NCBI GenBank assembly: GCA_036267255.1
Contig: DATAWK010000005.1
Coordinates: forward strand, 62,001 to 126,000
Origin: DATAWK01 sp036267255
GTDB taxonomy: Bacteria > Acidobacteriota > Terriglobia > Terriglobales > Acidobacteriaceae
DNA: 64,000 nucleotides
Reading direction: 5' to 3'
Within the stretch, counting starts at the first letter, position 1, and each line of letters starts with the position of its first letter. Under the pieces are notes generated by a model, which saw only the letters and a program-made list of their open reading frames with translations, did no database searches and was not told the origin of the DNA. The position numbers and the translations under genes were made by a program. Shown here one piece after another: positions 1 through 8,754 of this stretch.

Positions 1-2
1 CG

Positions 3-221
3 AGTTCATCGATCGATCCTATTCTGCGGCTGATTCAGGCGATCGGCTGGTTGGGAAGCGTGGGAACTATATTCGCTATTCTTGCCATTTTTGATTTATG
101 GCGCGCGGAAAACCGCTGGTGGCTGGGACGGATTGGCTATGTGCTCGTCGGCGTGGCCTGTATCGGGTTTTCCTGGTTCCTTTTCCACTGGAATTTACTC
201 CACTTCAGCGTACGGTTTTAA
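3..221 (+). CDS. C-terminal end of a membrane protein, probably a serine hydrolase of the beta-lactamase family (partial)
   Basis: The reading frame is open from the left window edge to a TAA at 219-221 and encodes about 72 residues. It has two hydrophobic segments (around LIQAIGWLGSVGTIFAILAI and GRIGYVLVGVACIGFSWFLF) separated by a short basic/aromatic linker, LWRAENRWWLGR. This pattern resembles the membrane tail of class C beta-lactamase-related serine hydrolases. The catalytic part lies outside the window, so the family call is inference. The next gene starts 22 bp downstream. Confidence 0.5.
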   Translation, partial: SSSIDPILRLIQAIGWLGSVGTIFAILAIFDLWRAENRWWLGRIGYVLVGVACIGFSWFLFHWNLLHFSVRF

Positions 222-243
222 TTGCAAAGGTCAGGTTCTTACG

Positions 244-2376
244 ATGGCAAAATTTCTCTTTCGGCTTCCCACGGCGGCTTGCACTTTTATCCTGATTGCT
301 TCCTCAGTTGCGGCGTCTCCGCAGCTTGCCGCCCAGTCCTTCACTATCCAACAAGTCATGAGTGCTCCGTTCCCTTCCGGATTGACCGCTGCATCGCAGG
401 AATCGGAAATCGCGTGGGTCTTTAACAAAGAAGGCGATCAGAACGTCTGGGTTGCCGCAGGTCCAGGACTTGTTCCCCATCAGGTCACGCACTATCAAGG
501 CGACAACGGTCAGCCGATCGCTTCACTGCGGCTCACACCCGATGGGCGCGCGGTCGTCTATGCCCGCGGCACAGAGCTCAACGGCGCCGGCAAGTCGGCG
601 AATGCAACCCACGCACCGATCCAGCCCAAGCAACAGGTGTGGATTGCCGATGTCGCTGGAGGCGAGCCACGCCTGCTCGGGGATATGGGATGCCCGTTCG
701 AGGGATGTGAGAATATCCAAATCTCGCCAGACAGCAAATGGGCCATCTGGGTCGGCAGGCAGGAATTGTGGATCGCGCCGCTTTCCTCAAAAAGTCCGGT
801 AACACAACTCACGGAAATTCAGGGAGACATGTCCTCGGAACAGTGGTCGCCAGATGGAAAACACATCGTTGCCATTGTCGGACGCAAAGGCCACGCCCTC
901 ACCGTCGTTCTGGATGTTGCCGATGGCAAGCTCCAGGCGATCCATTACGTCGCTCCGTCCGTGGACCGCGACCTGTCCCCACAATGGTCGCCTGACGGCA
1001 AACACATCGCGTTCCTGCGCATCCACGGAGTGGAGCAACATCGTCCCATAATTCCCGAGTATCCAAATCCGTGGTCGCTCTGGATCGCGGACGCGCAAGC
1101 TTACACCGCGAAACCCATATGGAAGAGTGGGAACGCCATGCGAGATTCGCTGCCGCTCTTCGGGCCGGACCAGCTGCGGTTTGCCGCCAACGATAGAATC
1201 GTGTTTGGCTCCGAGCAGGACGGTTGGGATCATCTGTACTCAATCTCCGGCATTGGAGGAAATGCGACGCTGCTCACACCGGGAAACTTTGCCGTGATGG
1301 ACGTAACCCTGAGCGCTGACGAACGCAGCGTACTGTACTCTTCCAACCAGAACGATCTGGACCGCCGTCACATCTGGCAGGTCGATGTCGCGGGCGGAAG
1401 CCCGCAGCAGGCCCTTACCAGCGGAAGGACCATCGAAGCCACTCCGGTGGAAACCGGAGTTGGAAACACTATCGCTTGCCTGGGATCGACTGCCATCACG
1501 CCTCTTTTGGTATACAAAGTGGAAAATGGCGGCCGGGAACTCATTACCAAAGATGCCCTTCCAGCGGACTACCCAAGTTCGCAATTTGTGGTGCCGAAAC
1601 AGGTAATCTTTAAAAGTAAAGATGGGTACACCATCCATGGCCAGCTATTTATGCCGCGCGGGCAGACGAAACCGGGCCCAGCGGTGATCTACACCCATGG
1701 CGGCCCGATCCGGCAGATGATGCTTGGGTTCCACCCTATGGACTTTTACTCCTACTCCTACGCCGAAAACCAATATCTGACCAGTCTGGGGTTCACTGTT
1801 CTTTCGGTGAATTACAGGCTCGGCACGATGTATGGCTATGCCTTTCGCAATCCACCCAACGCGGTTTGGCGAGGCGCTTCTGAATACAATGATGTCCTTG
1901 CCGGCGCACACTATCTCCAAAATTTGCCGACCGTCGATCCGCATCGGATCGGATTATGGGGCGCGTCTTACGGAGGGTATTTGACCGCGCTGGCTCTGGC
2001 GCGGAATTCTGATATTTTTTCCGCGGGAGTGGACCAGCTAGGCGTGCATGACTGGTCAGTGTTCTTGCCGGAGTGGGAAGAAGGCGCGACCTCTGCTCCT
2101 GACTACAAGGCCGCAGAAAAACTTGCATGGGAGTCTTCTCCAGCTTCTTCTGTTAATCAATGGAAGTCTCCGGTCCTGGTCATTCAGGGAGACGACGACC
2201 GCAATGTCCCATTCAGCCAGACTGTCGATCTGGTACAACGGTTACGCGAAAACCATGTGCCGTTTAAGCAAATTATTTATCCGGACGAAATCCACGATTT
2301 CCTGCTATGGAGTCATTTTATTGACACCTTTCAGGCGACGGCCCAATTTTTTCAACAGCACTTAGCGGCCAAATGA
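244..2376 (+). CDS. S9 family prolyl oligopeptidase-like serine peptidase, exported
   Basis: Predicted exported serine peptidase that would cleave peptides in the periplasm. The start at 244 is preferred because MAKFLFRLPTAACTFILIASSVAASPQ is a good signal peptide; the frame is open further upstream to 82, but that would overlap the preceding gene and bury the signal. The product is 710 aa. The first two thirds contain WD40/PD40-like beta-propeller repeats (several 'WSPDGKHIAFL'-type motifs). The C-terminal alpha/beta-hydrolase domain has the nucleophile motif GASYGG with Ser575, an acid in QGDDDRNVP, and the catalytic His in PDEIHDF. Architecture and length fit the S9 family (DPP-IV/acylaminoacyl-peptidase type). 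The substrate cannot be deduced. Confidence 0.9.
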   Translation: MAKFLFRLPTAACTFILIASSVAASPQLAAQSFTIQQVMSAPFPSGLTAASQESEIAWVFNKEGDQNVWVAAGPGLVPHQVTHYQGDNGQPIASLRLTPDGRAVVYARGTELNGAGKSANATHAPIQPKQQVWIADVAGGEPRLLGDMGCPFEGCENIQISPDSKWAIWVGRQELWIAPLSSKSPVTQLTEIQGDMSSEQWSPDGKHIVAIVGRKGHALTVVLDVADGKLQAIHYVAPSVDRDLSPQWSPDGKHIAFLRIHGVEQHRPIIPEYPNPWSLWIADAQAYTAKPIWKSGNAMRDSLPLFGPDQLRFAANDRIVFGSEQDGWDHLYSISGIGGNATLLTPGNFAVMDVTLSADERSVLYSSNQNDLDRRHIWQVDVAGGSPQQALTSGRTIEATPVETGVGNTIACLGSTAITPLLVYKVENGGRELITKDALPADYPSSQFVVPKQVIFKSKDGYTIHGQLFMPRGQTKPGPAVIYTHGGPIRQMMLGFHPMDFYSYSYAENQYLTSLGFTVLSVNYRLGTMYGYAFRNPPNAVWRGASEYNDVLAGAHYLQNLPTVDPHRIGLWGASYGGYLTALALARNSDIFSAGVDQLGVHDWSVFLPEWEEGATSAPDYKAAEKLAWESSPASSVNQWKSPVLVIQGDDDRNVPFSQTVDLVQRLRENHVPFKQIIYPDEIHDFLLWSHFIDTFQATAQFFQQHLAAK

Positions 2377-2465
2377 GCCGTATGGTCGAATTCTGAGACG
2401 GCGAGACTTGCGTGCCAGGCTATGCTTGTGCTCTGGCCGAAGCTGGACCATAATCTGCTAACTAT

Positions 2466-2906
2466 ATGACACGCTATTTCGAGGATTTTTCGGTGGGCCA
2501 AATTTTTCGCGGCGGACCCGTTGCCGTCGATGCCACCGGCATTAAGGAATTTGCAGCCATCTTCGATCCCCAACCGTTTCATCTCGACGAAACCGCTGCC
2601 ACACAGACCTTTTTCAAAGGCCTTGCTGCCAGCGGATGGCAGACTGCGGGCCTCACTATGCGAATGATGGTGGAAGCACTTGGCGTTGCTGGTCGTTTTA
2701 TCGGCATTGAAGTGGATCAGATGCGTTGGCCGCTTGCGGTACGTCCCGGAGACTTATTGCGTGTGGAAGTAGAAATCGCGGAGATGCGTCCACTACGTTC
2801 TCGCCCAGACTACGGACTGGTGAAGCTCAAAATTACCACACTGAATCAGGCTGACCAGCCAGTACAGCACATGCGCACCACCACATTGATTGGCCGTCGC
2901 AGCTAA
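2466..2906 (+). CDS. MaoC-like (R)-specific enoyl-CoA hydratase family protein
   Basis: 146-aa single hot-dog-fold protein. MaoC dehydratases hydrate or dehydrate enoyl/hydroxyacyl-CoA thioesters. The hydratase-2 motif is visible as IFDPQPFHLDETAA (about residues 35-48), with the Asp and His expected of the catalytic pair, and a conserved 'PGDLLRVEVE' strand follows later. The length fits a stand-alone MaoC domain. It lies between the S9 peptidase and the convergent end of the hydrogenase operon, and nothing around it specifies a pathway. Confidence 0.8.
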   Translation: MTRYFEDFSVGQIFRGGPVAVDATGIKEFAAIFDPQPFHLDETAATQTFFKGLAASGWQTAGLTMRMMVEALGVAGRFIGIEVDQMRWPLAVRPGDLLRVEVEIAEMRPLRSRPDYGLVKLKITTLNQADQPVQHMRTTTLIGRRS

Positions 2907-2916
2907 GCCCTCCAGC

Positions 2917-2938
2917 AAAAACCTTGGAGTGCACTCCA
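2917..2938 (-). terminator. Rho-independent terminator of the hydrogenase/hyp operon
   Basis: A perfect 14-bp palindrome TGGAGTGCACTCCA (2925-2938) is followed on the minus strand by AGGTTTTTGC, giving a short GC-containing stem and a U-tract just after hypB. It sits between the convergent ends of the MaoC gene and hypB. Confidence 0.6.
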
Positions 2939-2982
2939 CAGACGCCGATTTTGATGGCGGCTTTGGCAATGCACAATTGATT

Positions 2983-3666
2983 TTAAACCGTCATCCTCTG
3001 CGTGAATTCGGCGAGCTGGGCAGTAAGAAATTGCAGATACTCCTGCAACCCGGCACCGGTTTTTGCTGAAACCAGGAAGTGACGCATTCCCGGCCGCACG
3101 GCTTGAATGTTTGCTTTCACAGATTCCTCATCGAATTCAACCGCCTCAGCAAGATCCATCTTGGTGATCACTGCTATATCTGCGCTGTTAAAGATGGTGG
3201 GGTATTTCAGGGGCTTATCTTCGCCCTCCGTAACTGAAAGCAGAACGAGACGAAGATTTTCTCCCAGGTCATAGGACGAGGGACAAACCAGATTGCCCAC
3301 ATTCTCGATGAAAAGAAAGTCGAGCTGGCCTATGTCCCATCCACTGAGCGCACGATCGACCATTGCAGCTTCAAGATGACAGAGAGTTCCAGTTGTTATT
3401 TGCTTTACGGGCGCCTGACTGCGGGCTAAACGAATTGCATCGTTTTCGGTTGCCAAATCCCCAACCAATGCCGCTACGCGATACTGCGGCTGCAGGAGCG
3501 TGAGAATGCTTTCTAAAAGCGCAGTTTTACCCGCGCCCGGACTTGAAACCAGACTTACAACATACGTCCCCTGCGCGTGGAAACGCTCACGCAGCATCCG
3601 GGCGACCACATCATTTTGCTTCAGGACGTTCTTACGCACTTCCAACAGGCGCGGTTCGGCACTCAT
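2983..3666 (-). CDS. hypB: Hydrogenase nickel-incorporation GTPase HypB
   Basis: Cytosolic GTPase that works with HypA to insert Ni into the hydrogenase large subunit. The product is 227 aa with a P-loop SSPGAGKT at residues 41-48, a DLATENDA segment, the metal-site region TGTLCHLEAAMV, and the G4-like motif ITKMDLAE. It lacks both the N-terminal CxxCGC high-affinity nickel motif and a His-rich stretch, so it is a minimal HypB. GGAGGT ends 5 nt before the ATG. It overlaps the end of hypA by 35 bp and is the last gene of the operon. Confidence 0.95.
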   Translation of the reverse strand: MSAEPRLLEVRKNVLKQNDVVARMLRERFHAQGTYVVSLVSSPGAGKTALLESILTLLQPQYRVAALVGDLATENDAIRLARSQAPVKQITTGTLCHLEAAMVDRALSGWDIGQLDFLFIENVGNLVCPSSYDLGENLRLVLLSVTEGEDKPLKYPTIFNSADIAVITKMDLAEAVEFDEESVKANIQAVRPGMRHFLVSAKTGAGLQEYLQFLTAQLAEFTQRMTV

Positions 3667-4006
3667 CTCGTACCTCCAGAGCAGTAATTGTCAATTCTTT
3701 ACCATGAATGATTTCTGAGGTGGGCGTGCTGCACTCAGGACAGCAGAACCATTGCATTGAGCTCAAAATTCTTTTTGTCTTACAGGCTGGGCAGTACACC
3801 TCGATTGGGATTTCCTTGACCACGAGCCGAGAGCCTTCCAGCCGCGTGCCGATGCACGCCATCTCGTAAGAAAAGAGTAATGCTTCGGCGACGACACCAG
3901 ACAGTAGCCCAAGCTCCAGGTAAACGGCATCGATCTTCACGTCCCGCTGCTCCGCCTCTTCTTGTGCCATGTCTACGATGCTCATTGCGATGGAGAGTTC
4001 ATGCAT
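3632..4006 (-). CDS. hypA: Hydrogenase nickel metallochaperone HypA
   Basis: 124-aa nickel metallochaperone that hands Ni to the HypB/large-subunit complex. The frame is open upstream, but the start at 4006 gives the invariant N-terminus MHELSIA, in which Met1-His2-Glu3 form the nickel site; GGAG lies 6 nt upstream. The zinc-binding domain shows CPAC and a later CCPEC, the two CxxC pairs of the family. It overlaps hypF by 8 bp and hypB by 35 bp, suggesting translational coupling. Confidence 0.95.
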   Translation of the reverse strand: MHELSIAMSIVDMAQEEAEQRDVKIDAVYLELGLLSGVVAEALLFSYEMACIGTRLEGSRLVVKEIPIEVYCPACKTKRILSSMQWFCCPECSTPTSEIIHGKELTITALEVRDECRTAPVGSA

Positions 4007-6278
4007 AGAACGCTCCATCTGCAGCAGTCTGTTGAAATGTGGCAAGCGCTGCCTGCCCGAGGCTGATTCCGCCATCATTCGGAGGGACCGCATGATTTGT
4101 CCACACCTGAAAATTTTCGGCATCGAGAAGTAGCTTCAAATCCTCCAGTAACAACTCGTTCTGGAAGACTCCTCCGGAGAGGACGATGGTGGAAATACCC
4201 CATTCCTCACCGACCACTCTAATGGACGTGTGTACCCCTTTGGCGATTCCTCGTTGAAATGCGCGGGCAATCTCGTGTATCGAGCGCCCACGAATCCGGT
4301 CGCGGATCACACACTCAAGCAAGGGGCGAAAATCGAGTTCATGGTCAGCAAATGGAAATGGATAAGCATCCACAATTGAGGCGCCTTTAGCCAATTGCTC
4401 CAGCCAGATTGCAGCTTGTCCTTCAAAGGTAGTTCCTCTCACAAAACCAAGCAGGGCTGCGGCTGCATCAAAGAGTCTGCCTATGGACGTAGTAGAAAAC
4501 GTGCGCACTCCGTGATGGATGAGCTGTGTAGCATTTTGATACCGCTGACCAAAGTTGAACGGTGCCATCGTGAGATCGGGTAATTCGTGGATCTGTGAGA
4601 GAAAGCCGGCTGCTGCTTGTACTGGATATTGGGCGGCTGCATCGCCCCCTGTGAGAGGCGCCTGACGCAGATGGGCCACGCGTGCGAAGCCTTGCTGCAC
4701 GCTTCCGACAAAAATTTCGCCGCCCCAGATGGTCCCTTCGTCCCCATAGCCTGTCCCGTCAAAGCTGACTCCAACGACGGTCTTTTCCCACTCACCGCGT
4801 TCAGCAAGAACTGATGCCAGATGTGCGCGATGATGCTGCACGGCGCACTTCTTCCATGAAGGCAAAGTTATCGCATGCATCGTAGATGCATACTGCGGAT
4901 GACAGTCGTGCGCTACCAGTAAATCTTCCCAGCGCACGTCGTACATGGAGATCAGGTCTCTCACCGTCTCTTCAAAAGCTTGGAGGGCCTGGTAGTGATC
5001 CAAATCTCCGATGTGCTGGCTGACAAAAGCCTGACCATCGACAACCAAAGTGATGGTGTTCTTCAGGTCTGCACCCAATGCCAGTAACGGACGCCTGGTT
5101 GGCAGCATCGCAACTGCACCGGGAGCGTACCCGCGCGCACGACGCAGAACCACAGGTCCGAAAGCCCCGGAGCGCACGACAGAGTCGTCGACGCGGCGCG
5201 CGATCAGACGCTCGCCCACCAGGAAAGCATCTGCAATTCCAGAAAGGCGCTCCAGCGCATCGTTATCCTCATAAGCAATCGGCTCACTGGAGCGGTTCGC
5301 GCTGGTCATCACCAGAACATCTGGAGCACCAGCGGCAAAGAGTAGATGATGCAGCGGCGTGTACGGCAACATCACGCCAAGCTCATCATTGTCGGGAGCA
5401 ACGCCGGCAAGTTCTTGCTTCTTCGAAGCAAGGACAATGGGCCGTGCAATCGACTTCAGCAGAGCTTCGGTATTGGGAGAAAGCTGAATCAGACCGCATG
5501 CTGTTTCAATATCTTTCGCCATCAACGCAAAAGGTTTTTCTTTCCTGAATTTCCGCTCACGCAAGGCGGTATTGGCATCGGGATTTCGCGCGTCGCAGGC
5601 CAGGTGATAGCCCCCCAACCCTTTCACCGCAACGATCTTTCCCTCGCGGAGAAGTTGGGCCGCTCTGCCAATTGCTTCACTATTGTCCGTAACCGTTCCA
5701 GCCCCTTCCCTGAGAAAATACTTCGGACCACAGGCTGGGCAGGCAACAGGTTGTGCATGAAATCGGCGATTGGCTGGGTTGTGATACTCGTGGCTGCAAT
5801 AGCGATCCATTGGCCAATCGCACATTGTGGTATTTGGGCGGTCGTAAGGCAATGCGAGGATGACACTGTAGCGCGGTCCACAATTGGTGCAATTGATGTA
5901 GGGATAGCTGTATCGCCGATCGGATGGCTCAAAAAGTTCCGCGAGGCACTCGTCGCAGATGGGTAGATCCGATGAAACACGAACTGTCGGCCGGTCGAGC
6001 CGCTCGCTTTCTCGAATCGTGAAGTCTCGCAAGCCTTCGCACGGCACGGACTCCACTTGAAGATCTGCAATGTGAGCGGCAGCAGGCGGCTTCGTTCTCA
6101 TTTCTCGAACAAATGTTGCCAAATCCTCCTCGGTGCCTTCCAGGTGAATCTCAACTCCCTGCTCGCCATTGAGCACCCATCCGGTAAGCATGTTTGCCTG
6201 GGCCAGTCGGTACACAAAGGGGCGGAAGCCGACGCCTTGTACTACACCGCGAACGCGAATCGAGCAGGCAGTGGCCAT
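3999..6278 (-). CDS. hypF: Carbamoyltransferase HypF
   Basis: Uses carbamoyl phosphate and ATP to carbamoylate the C-terminal Cys of HypE, the first step in making the CN ligands of the NiFe site. The 759-aa protein has all four expected parts: an N-terminal acylphosphatase domain (VRGVVQGVGFRPFVYRLA), two zinc-finger repeats (CDEC...CTNCGPRYS and a second set ending CPACGPKY), a YrdC/Sua5-like domain (about residues 200-390) and a C-terminal Kae1-like domain ending PPNDGGISLGQA. Its start overlaps the stop of the upstream glutaredoxin-like gene (TAATG). Confidence 0.96.
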   Translation of the reverse strand: MATACSIRVRGVVQGVGFRPFVYRLAQANMLTGWVLNGEQGVEIHLEGTEEDLATFVREMRTKPPAAAHIADLQVESVPCEGLRDFTIRESERLDRPTVRVSSDLPICDECLAELFEPSDRRYSYPYINCTNCGPRYSVILALPYDRPNTTMCDWPMDRYCSHEYHNPANRRFHAQPVACPACGPKYFLREGAGTVTDNSEAIGRAAQLLREGKIVAVKGLGGYHLACDARNPDANTALRERKFRKEKPFALMAKDIETACGLIQLSPNTEALLKSIARPIVLASKKQELAGVAPDNDELGVMLPYTPLHHLLFAAGAPDVLVMTSANRSSEPIAYEDNDALERLSGIADAFLVGERLIARRVDDSVVRSGAFGPVVLRRARGYAPGAVAMLPTRRPLLALGADLKNTITLVVDGQAFVSQHIGDLDHYQALQAFEETVRDLISMYDVRWEDLLVAHDCHPQYASTMHAITLPSWKKCAVQHHRAHLASVLAERGEWEKTVVGVSFDGTGYGDEGTIWGGEIFVGSVQQGFARVAHLRQAPLTGGDAAAQYPVQAAAGFLSQIHELPDLTMAPFNFGQRYQNATQLIHHGVRTFSTTSIGRLFDAAAALLGFVRGTTFEGQAAIWLEQLAKGASIVDAYPFPFADHELDFRPLLECVIRDRIRGRSIHEIARAFQRGIAKGVHTSIRVVGEEWGISTIVLSGGVFQNELLLEDLKLLLDAENFQVWTNHAVPPNDGGISLGQAALATFQQTAADGAFYA

Positions 6279-6517
6279 TACGCTTCCCCGCCTACGATGC
6301 AGCCGTGCCCCTGCCAGCCTATCTGAATCACTTTGCCATCCTCGACCAAAACAGGAACAGTACGAAGACTGCTGTCGAAGGCGTACATGCGTTTTCTAGC
6401 CTCTGGATCGGCTTCGATGTCATACTCCAGAAACTCGCGGCGCGTCCACTCCAGCCACTCGCGCAATTCCTGTGTATAAGGGCAGCTTGCAGTGCCGTAA
6501 AGCTCAAGCGCGGCCAC
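6278..6517 (-). CDS. Glutaredoxin-like small protein (resembles the Uxx-star family, Cys form)
   Basis: 79-aa thioredoxin-fold protein. The GTG at 6517 is chosen because GGAGGT lies 8 nt upstream; the longer open frame would run far into the upstream gene. It begins VAALELYGTASCPYTQELRE, with a CPYT active-site motif, and ends with TVPVLVEDGKVIQIGWQGHGC, including the cis-Pro TVP typical of glutaredoxins. The pattern recalls Uxx-star glutaredoxin-like (seleno)proteins, but Cys replaces Sec. Overlaps with SIS upstream and hypF downstream indicate an integrated operon member, perhaps a redox or thiol function during maturation (inference). Confidence 0.75.
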   Translation of the reverse strand: MAALELYGTASCPYTQELREWLEWTRREFLEYDIEADPEARKRMYAFDSSLRTVPVLVEDGKVIQIGWQGHGCIVGGEA

Positions 6518-7688
6518 GGTCGAGTACCTCCAGAATTTCCCGGATGACATGATAAGCGGAAGCCTGAACCTCTTGAATTCGCGGGATGTAGTCACTGCGA
6601 ACAATGACAGGAAAATCTGCAAGACCGCGACGGTAGATTTCTCCACCGTCATAACCAAGAAGAGCAATTGTCATCAAATTGCGTTTCCGCGCTTCTTCAA
6701 GCGCCATCACAATGTTGCGCGACCCTCCACTGGTGGAAATGCCTATTGCCACATCTTCGGTCCTTGCCTGAGCAATCATCTGGCGCAAAAAAATGACCTC
6801 GGTGCCGACATCGTTGGCGAGGGCCGTTATATTGGCTGGTTCCATAGAAAGCGATATCGCCGGAATCGGGTGGTAACCAGAAGGAGGCAATACGCAGTCC
6901 AGCGCCCAGTCATTGGCATCGGTCGCTGATCCACCGTTTCCGAAGAGGATCAGTTTTCCTCCTTGCGATAGGCGCTGATGGATGGCGAGAGCAGTGTTGC
7001 CAATCTGTTCGGCCTGCTCCTTTGCCAACTGTGTCCGCAGCAGAGTGTCGTCATGCACCTTCATCTGGATCGATGCGGCCACGTCCTCGTGGATGTCAAT
7101 CGTTTCCTGCTTCTTGTGTCCGAGAAATGGGTAGAGGAATTCCGATTGGCCGACGTCCTGCCCAAGCTCACGGTGCTCAAAGAACACATGCACGGTTTCC
7201 CATAGCGTGTGATAGAAGATTTCGACCAATTCCTGATGGATGAATGGATCCTGAGTCACGGCTTCCAATGCATATGAGCCCACAGAGCCTGGAAGCGCAA
7301 ACGTCATTGCTTTGCAGGAATGGGCCGAAGCCAGTGCGGCAAAAACTTCAGGGTCGCCTTCCGGAGGGCCAAACCCCATCACGATATCTTCTGGCCGGAG
7401 GATTGCATCCAGCCACGGCTGGAACGCCATGGAAAGATCGAGCGCCGGAAGAGCGCGCTTGCCTACGATGACCGGATGCACGAATTCGACCGAAACATGC
7501 TGTGCATCTGTGGCGTATGGGCCGCGCCCGAAGGCGAGCAGGCGTCCTCCCTGCAGGAAACGCTCTGACATCTCGCGGCAGGCTTCTGCCATTCGCGGCG
7601 CCTCTTTAGAGAAGAAACCTTCCATGATCTCATTGCGCATGAGCAGGCGTTCTTCGATCTGTGCTGCAAGCTTGCAAGCTGTTTCCAT
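6504..7688 (-). CDS. Tandem SIS-domain protein (GmhA-like)
   Basis: 394 aa with two SIS (sugar isomerase) domains in tandem. The C-terminal copy has the phosphosugar loop LFGNGGSATDANDWALDCV and a second loop ISTSGGSRNIVMAL, like sedoheptulose-7-phosphate isomerase. The N-terminal copy has a diverged loop (FGRGPYATDAQHVSVEFVHP). ATG 7688 has AGGA upstream; a TTG at 7706 is also possible. It lies between hypE and the glutaredoxin-like gene, so a role in hydrogenase maturation or in supplying a sugar-phosphate-derived precursor is suggested only by context. No substrate is known. Confidence 0.75.
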   Translation of the reverse strand: METACKLAAQIEERLLMRNEIMEGFFSKEAPRMAEACREMSERFLQGGRLLAFGRGPYATDAQHVSVEFVHPVIVGKRALPALDLSMAFQPWLDAILRPEDIVMGFGPPEGDPEVFAALASAHSCKAMTFALPGSVGSYALEAVTQDPFIHQELVEIFYHTLWETVHVFFEHRELGQDVGQSEFLYPFLGHKKQETIDIHEDVAASIQMKVHDDTLLRTQLAKEQAEQIGNTALAIHQRLSQGGKLILFGNGGSATDANDWALDCVLPPSGYHPIPAISLSMEPANITALANDVGTEVIFLRQMIAQARTEDVAIGISTSGGSRNIVMALEEARKRNLMTIALLGYDGGEIYRRGLADFPVIVRSDYIPRIQEVQASAYHVIREILEVLDRGRA

Positions 7689-7699
7689 CGCAACCCGTC

Positions 7700-8743
7700 C
7701 TAGCAAATGCGCGGCAGAGGATCGCCGACCAGCATGTCCACGATCCGGCTGCCGCCGTATCGTGTCGTCACGAGCACAGCGCAGGCAGGTTCTGTCTGCA
7801 CGTCGCCGATGATGAGCGCATCCTCACCACCTTCTGTTTGATGCAGAGCATTCAGAGCTGCGTCGGCATATTCCGGCGCTACCACGGCAAGAAACTGGCC
7901 TTCATTTGCAATATGCAGCGGGTCCAGTCCAAGCAATTCACACGCGCCGCGAACCTCATCGCGCATCGGAATTTTTTCTTCCGACAGCACGATCCCAAGC
8001 CTGCAGTCGCGGGCAAGTTCATTCAAAGAAGTAGCGACACCACCACGCGTGGGATCGCGCATCCAGCGGATGCCCGGGCCTGCTTCCTCAGCTATCGCTT
8101 CGATCAGGGGCAGGACGCATCGGGTATCTGAAGACAAGTCCGCTTCAAGATCAAGCTCGCCGCGTGCGAGAAGGATCGTGATGCCGTGGTCACCGATCGG
8201 TCCGGACAGGAGAATCTTGTCGCCAGGACGAATAGATTGCGTATCAATATTCACTTGCGGCATGATGCTGCCGATGCCGGTGGTTGTGATGTACATGCCG
8301 TCGGCCTTGCCACGCTCAACTACTTTTGTGTCTCCACCGACCATGGCAACGCCTGCTCTACGAAGTGCAGCAGACATGGCACGGATCTCCTCCTCAAGCA
8401 CGGATGTGGGCAAGCCCTCTTCGAGGACAAAAGTGACGACCATCGCCTGGCCCCTCGCTCCTGAAACGGCTAGGTCATTCATGGTTCCATTCACTGCGAG
8501 TTCGCCAATAGAGCCACCGGGGAATTTGAGCGGTTTCACAACGAAGCTGTCTGTAGTAATCGCAACAGAAGCACCGTCGATCTTGACGCGCGCTGCATCG
8601 CCCAGAAGTCCGCCCGGATTCTCATATAGCAGCGGAGCAAAAAGGCCTTCCACAAGTCTGCGGCTCGCCTTACCGCCGGCGCCATGCGCCATTTCGATCT
8701 GCGGGTCCCGAAAGCGAACAATGGGAGCAACGCTTTCAGTCAC
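7700..8743 (-). CDS. hypE: Hydrogenase maturation protein HypE
   Basis: PurM-like ATP-dependent dehydratase that turns the thiocarboxamide made by HypF into a thiocyanate, the CN donor. The start GTG 8743 is chosen because it lies just after the hypD stop, and the longer frame would overlap hypD heavily. The 347-aa product starts near IEMAHGAGGKAS (family IxLxHGxGG), has VVGGDTKVVERGKADG in the ATP-binding half, a DPTRGGVATSLNE motif, and ends in PRIC with the invariant C-terminal cysteine that is modified. Confidence 0.95.
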   Translation of the reverse strand: MTESVAPIVRFRDPQIEMAHGAGGKASRRLVEGLFAPLLYENPGGLLGDAARVKIDGASVAITTDSFVVKPLKFPGGSIGELAVNGTMNDLAVSGARGQAMVVTFVLEEGLPTSVLEEEIRAMSAALRRAGVAMVGGDTKVVERGKADGMYITTTGIGSIMPQVNIDTQSIRPGDKILLSGPIGDHGITILLARGELDLEADLSSDTRCVLPLIEAIAEEAGPGIRWMRDPTRGGVATSLNELARDCRLGIVLSEEKIPMRDEVRGACELLGLDPLHIANEGQFLAVVAPEYADAALNALHQTEGGEDALIIGDVQTEPACAVLVTTRYGGSRIVDMLVGDPLPRIC

Positions 8744-8754
8744 GGATTTTCCGT

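Noticed and set aside
5346..5966. 206-aa plus-strand frame opposite hypF
   Set aside because: Antisense to the intact HypF zinc-finger and YrdC domains.
6278..6517. Selenocysteine version of the glutaredoxin-like protein
   Set aside because: The active site is an ordinary TGC/TGT cysteine in CPYT; no in-frame TGA and no SECIS-like element.
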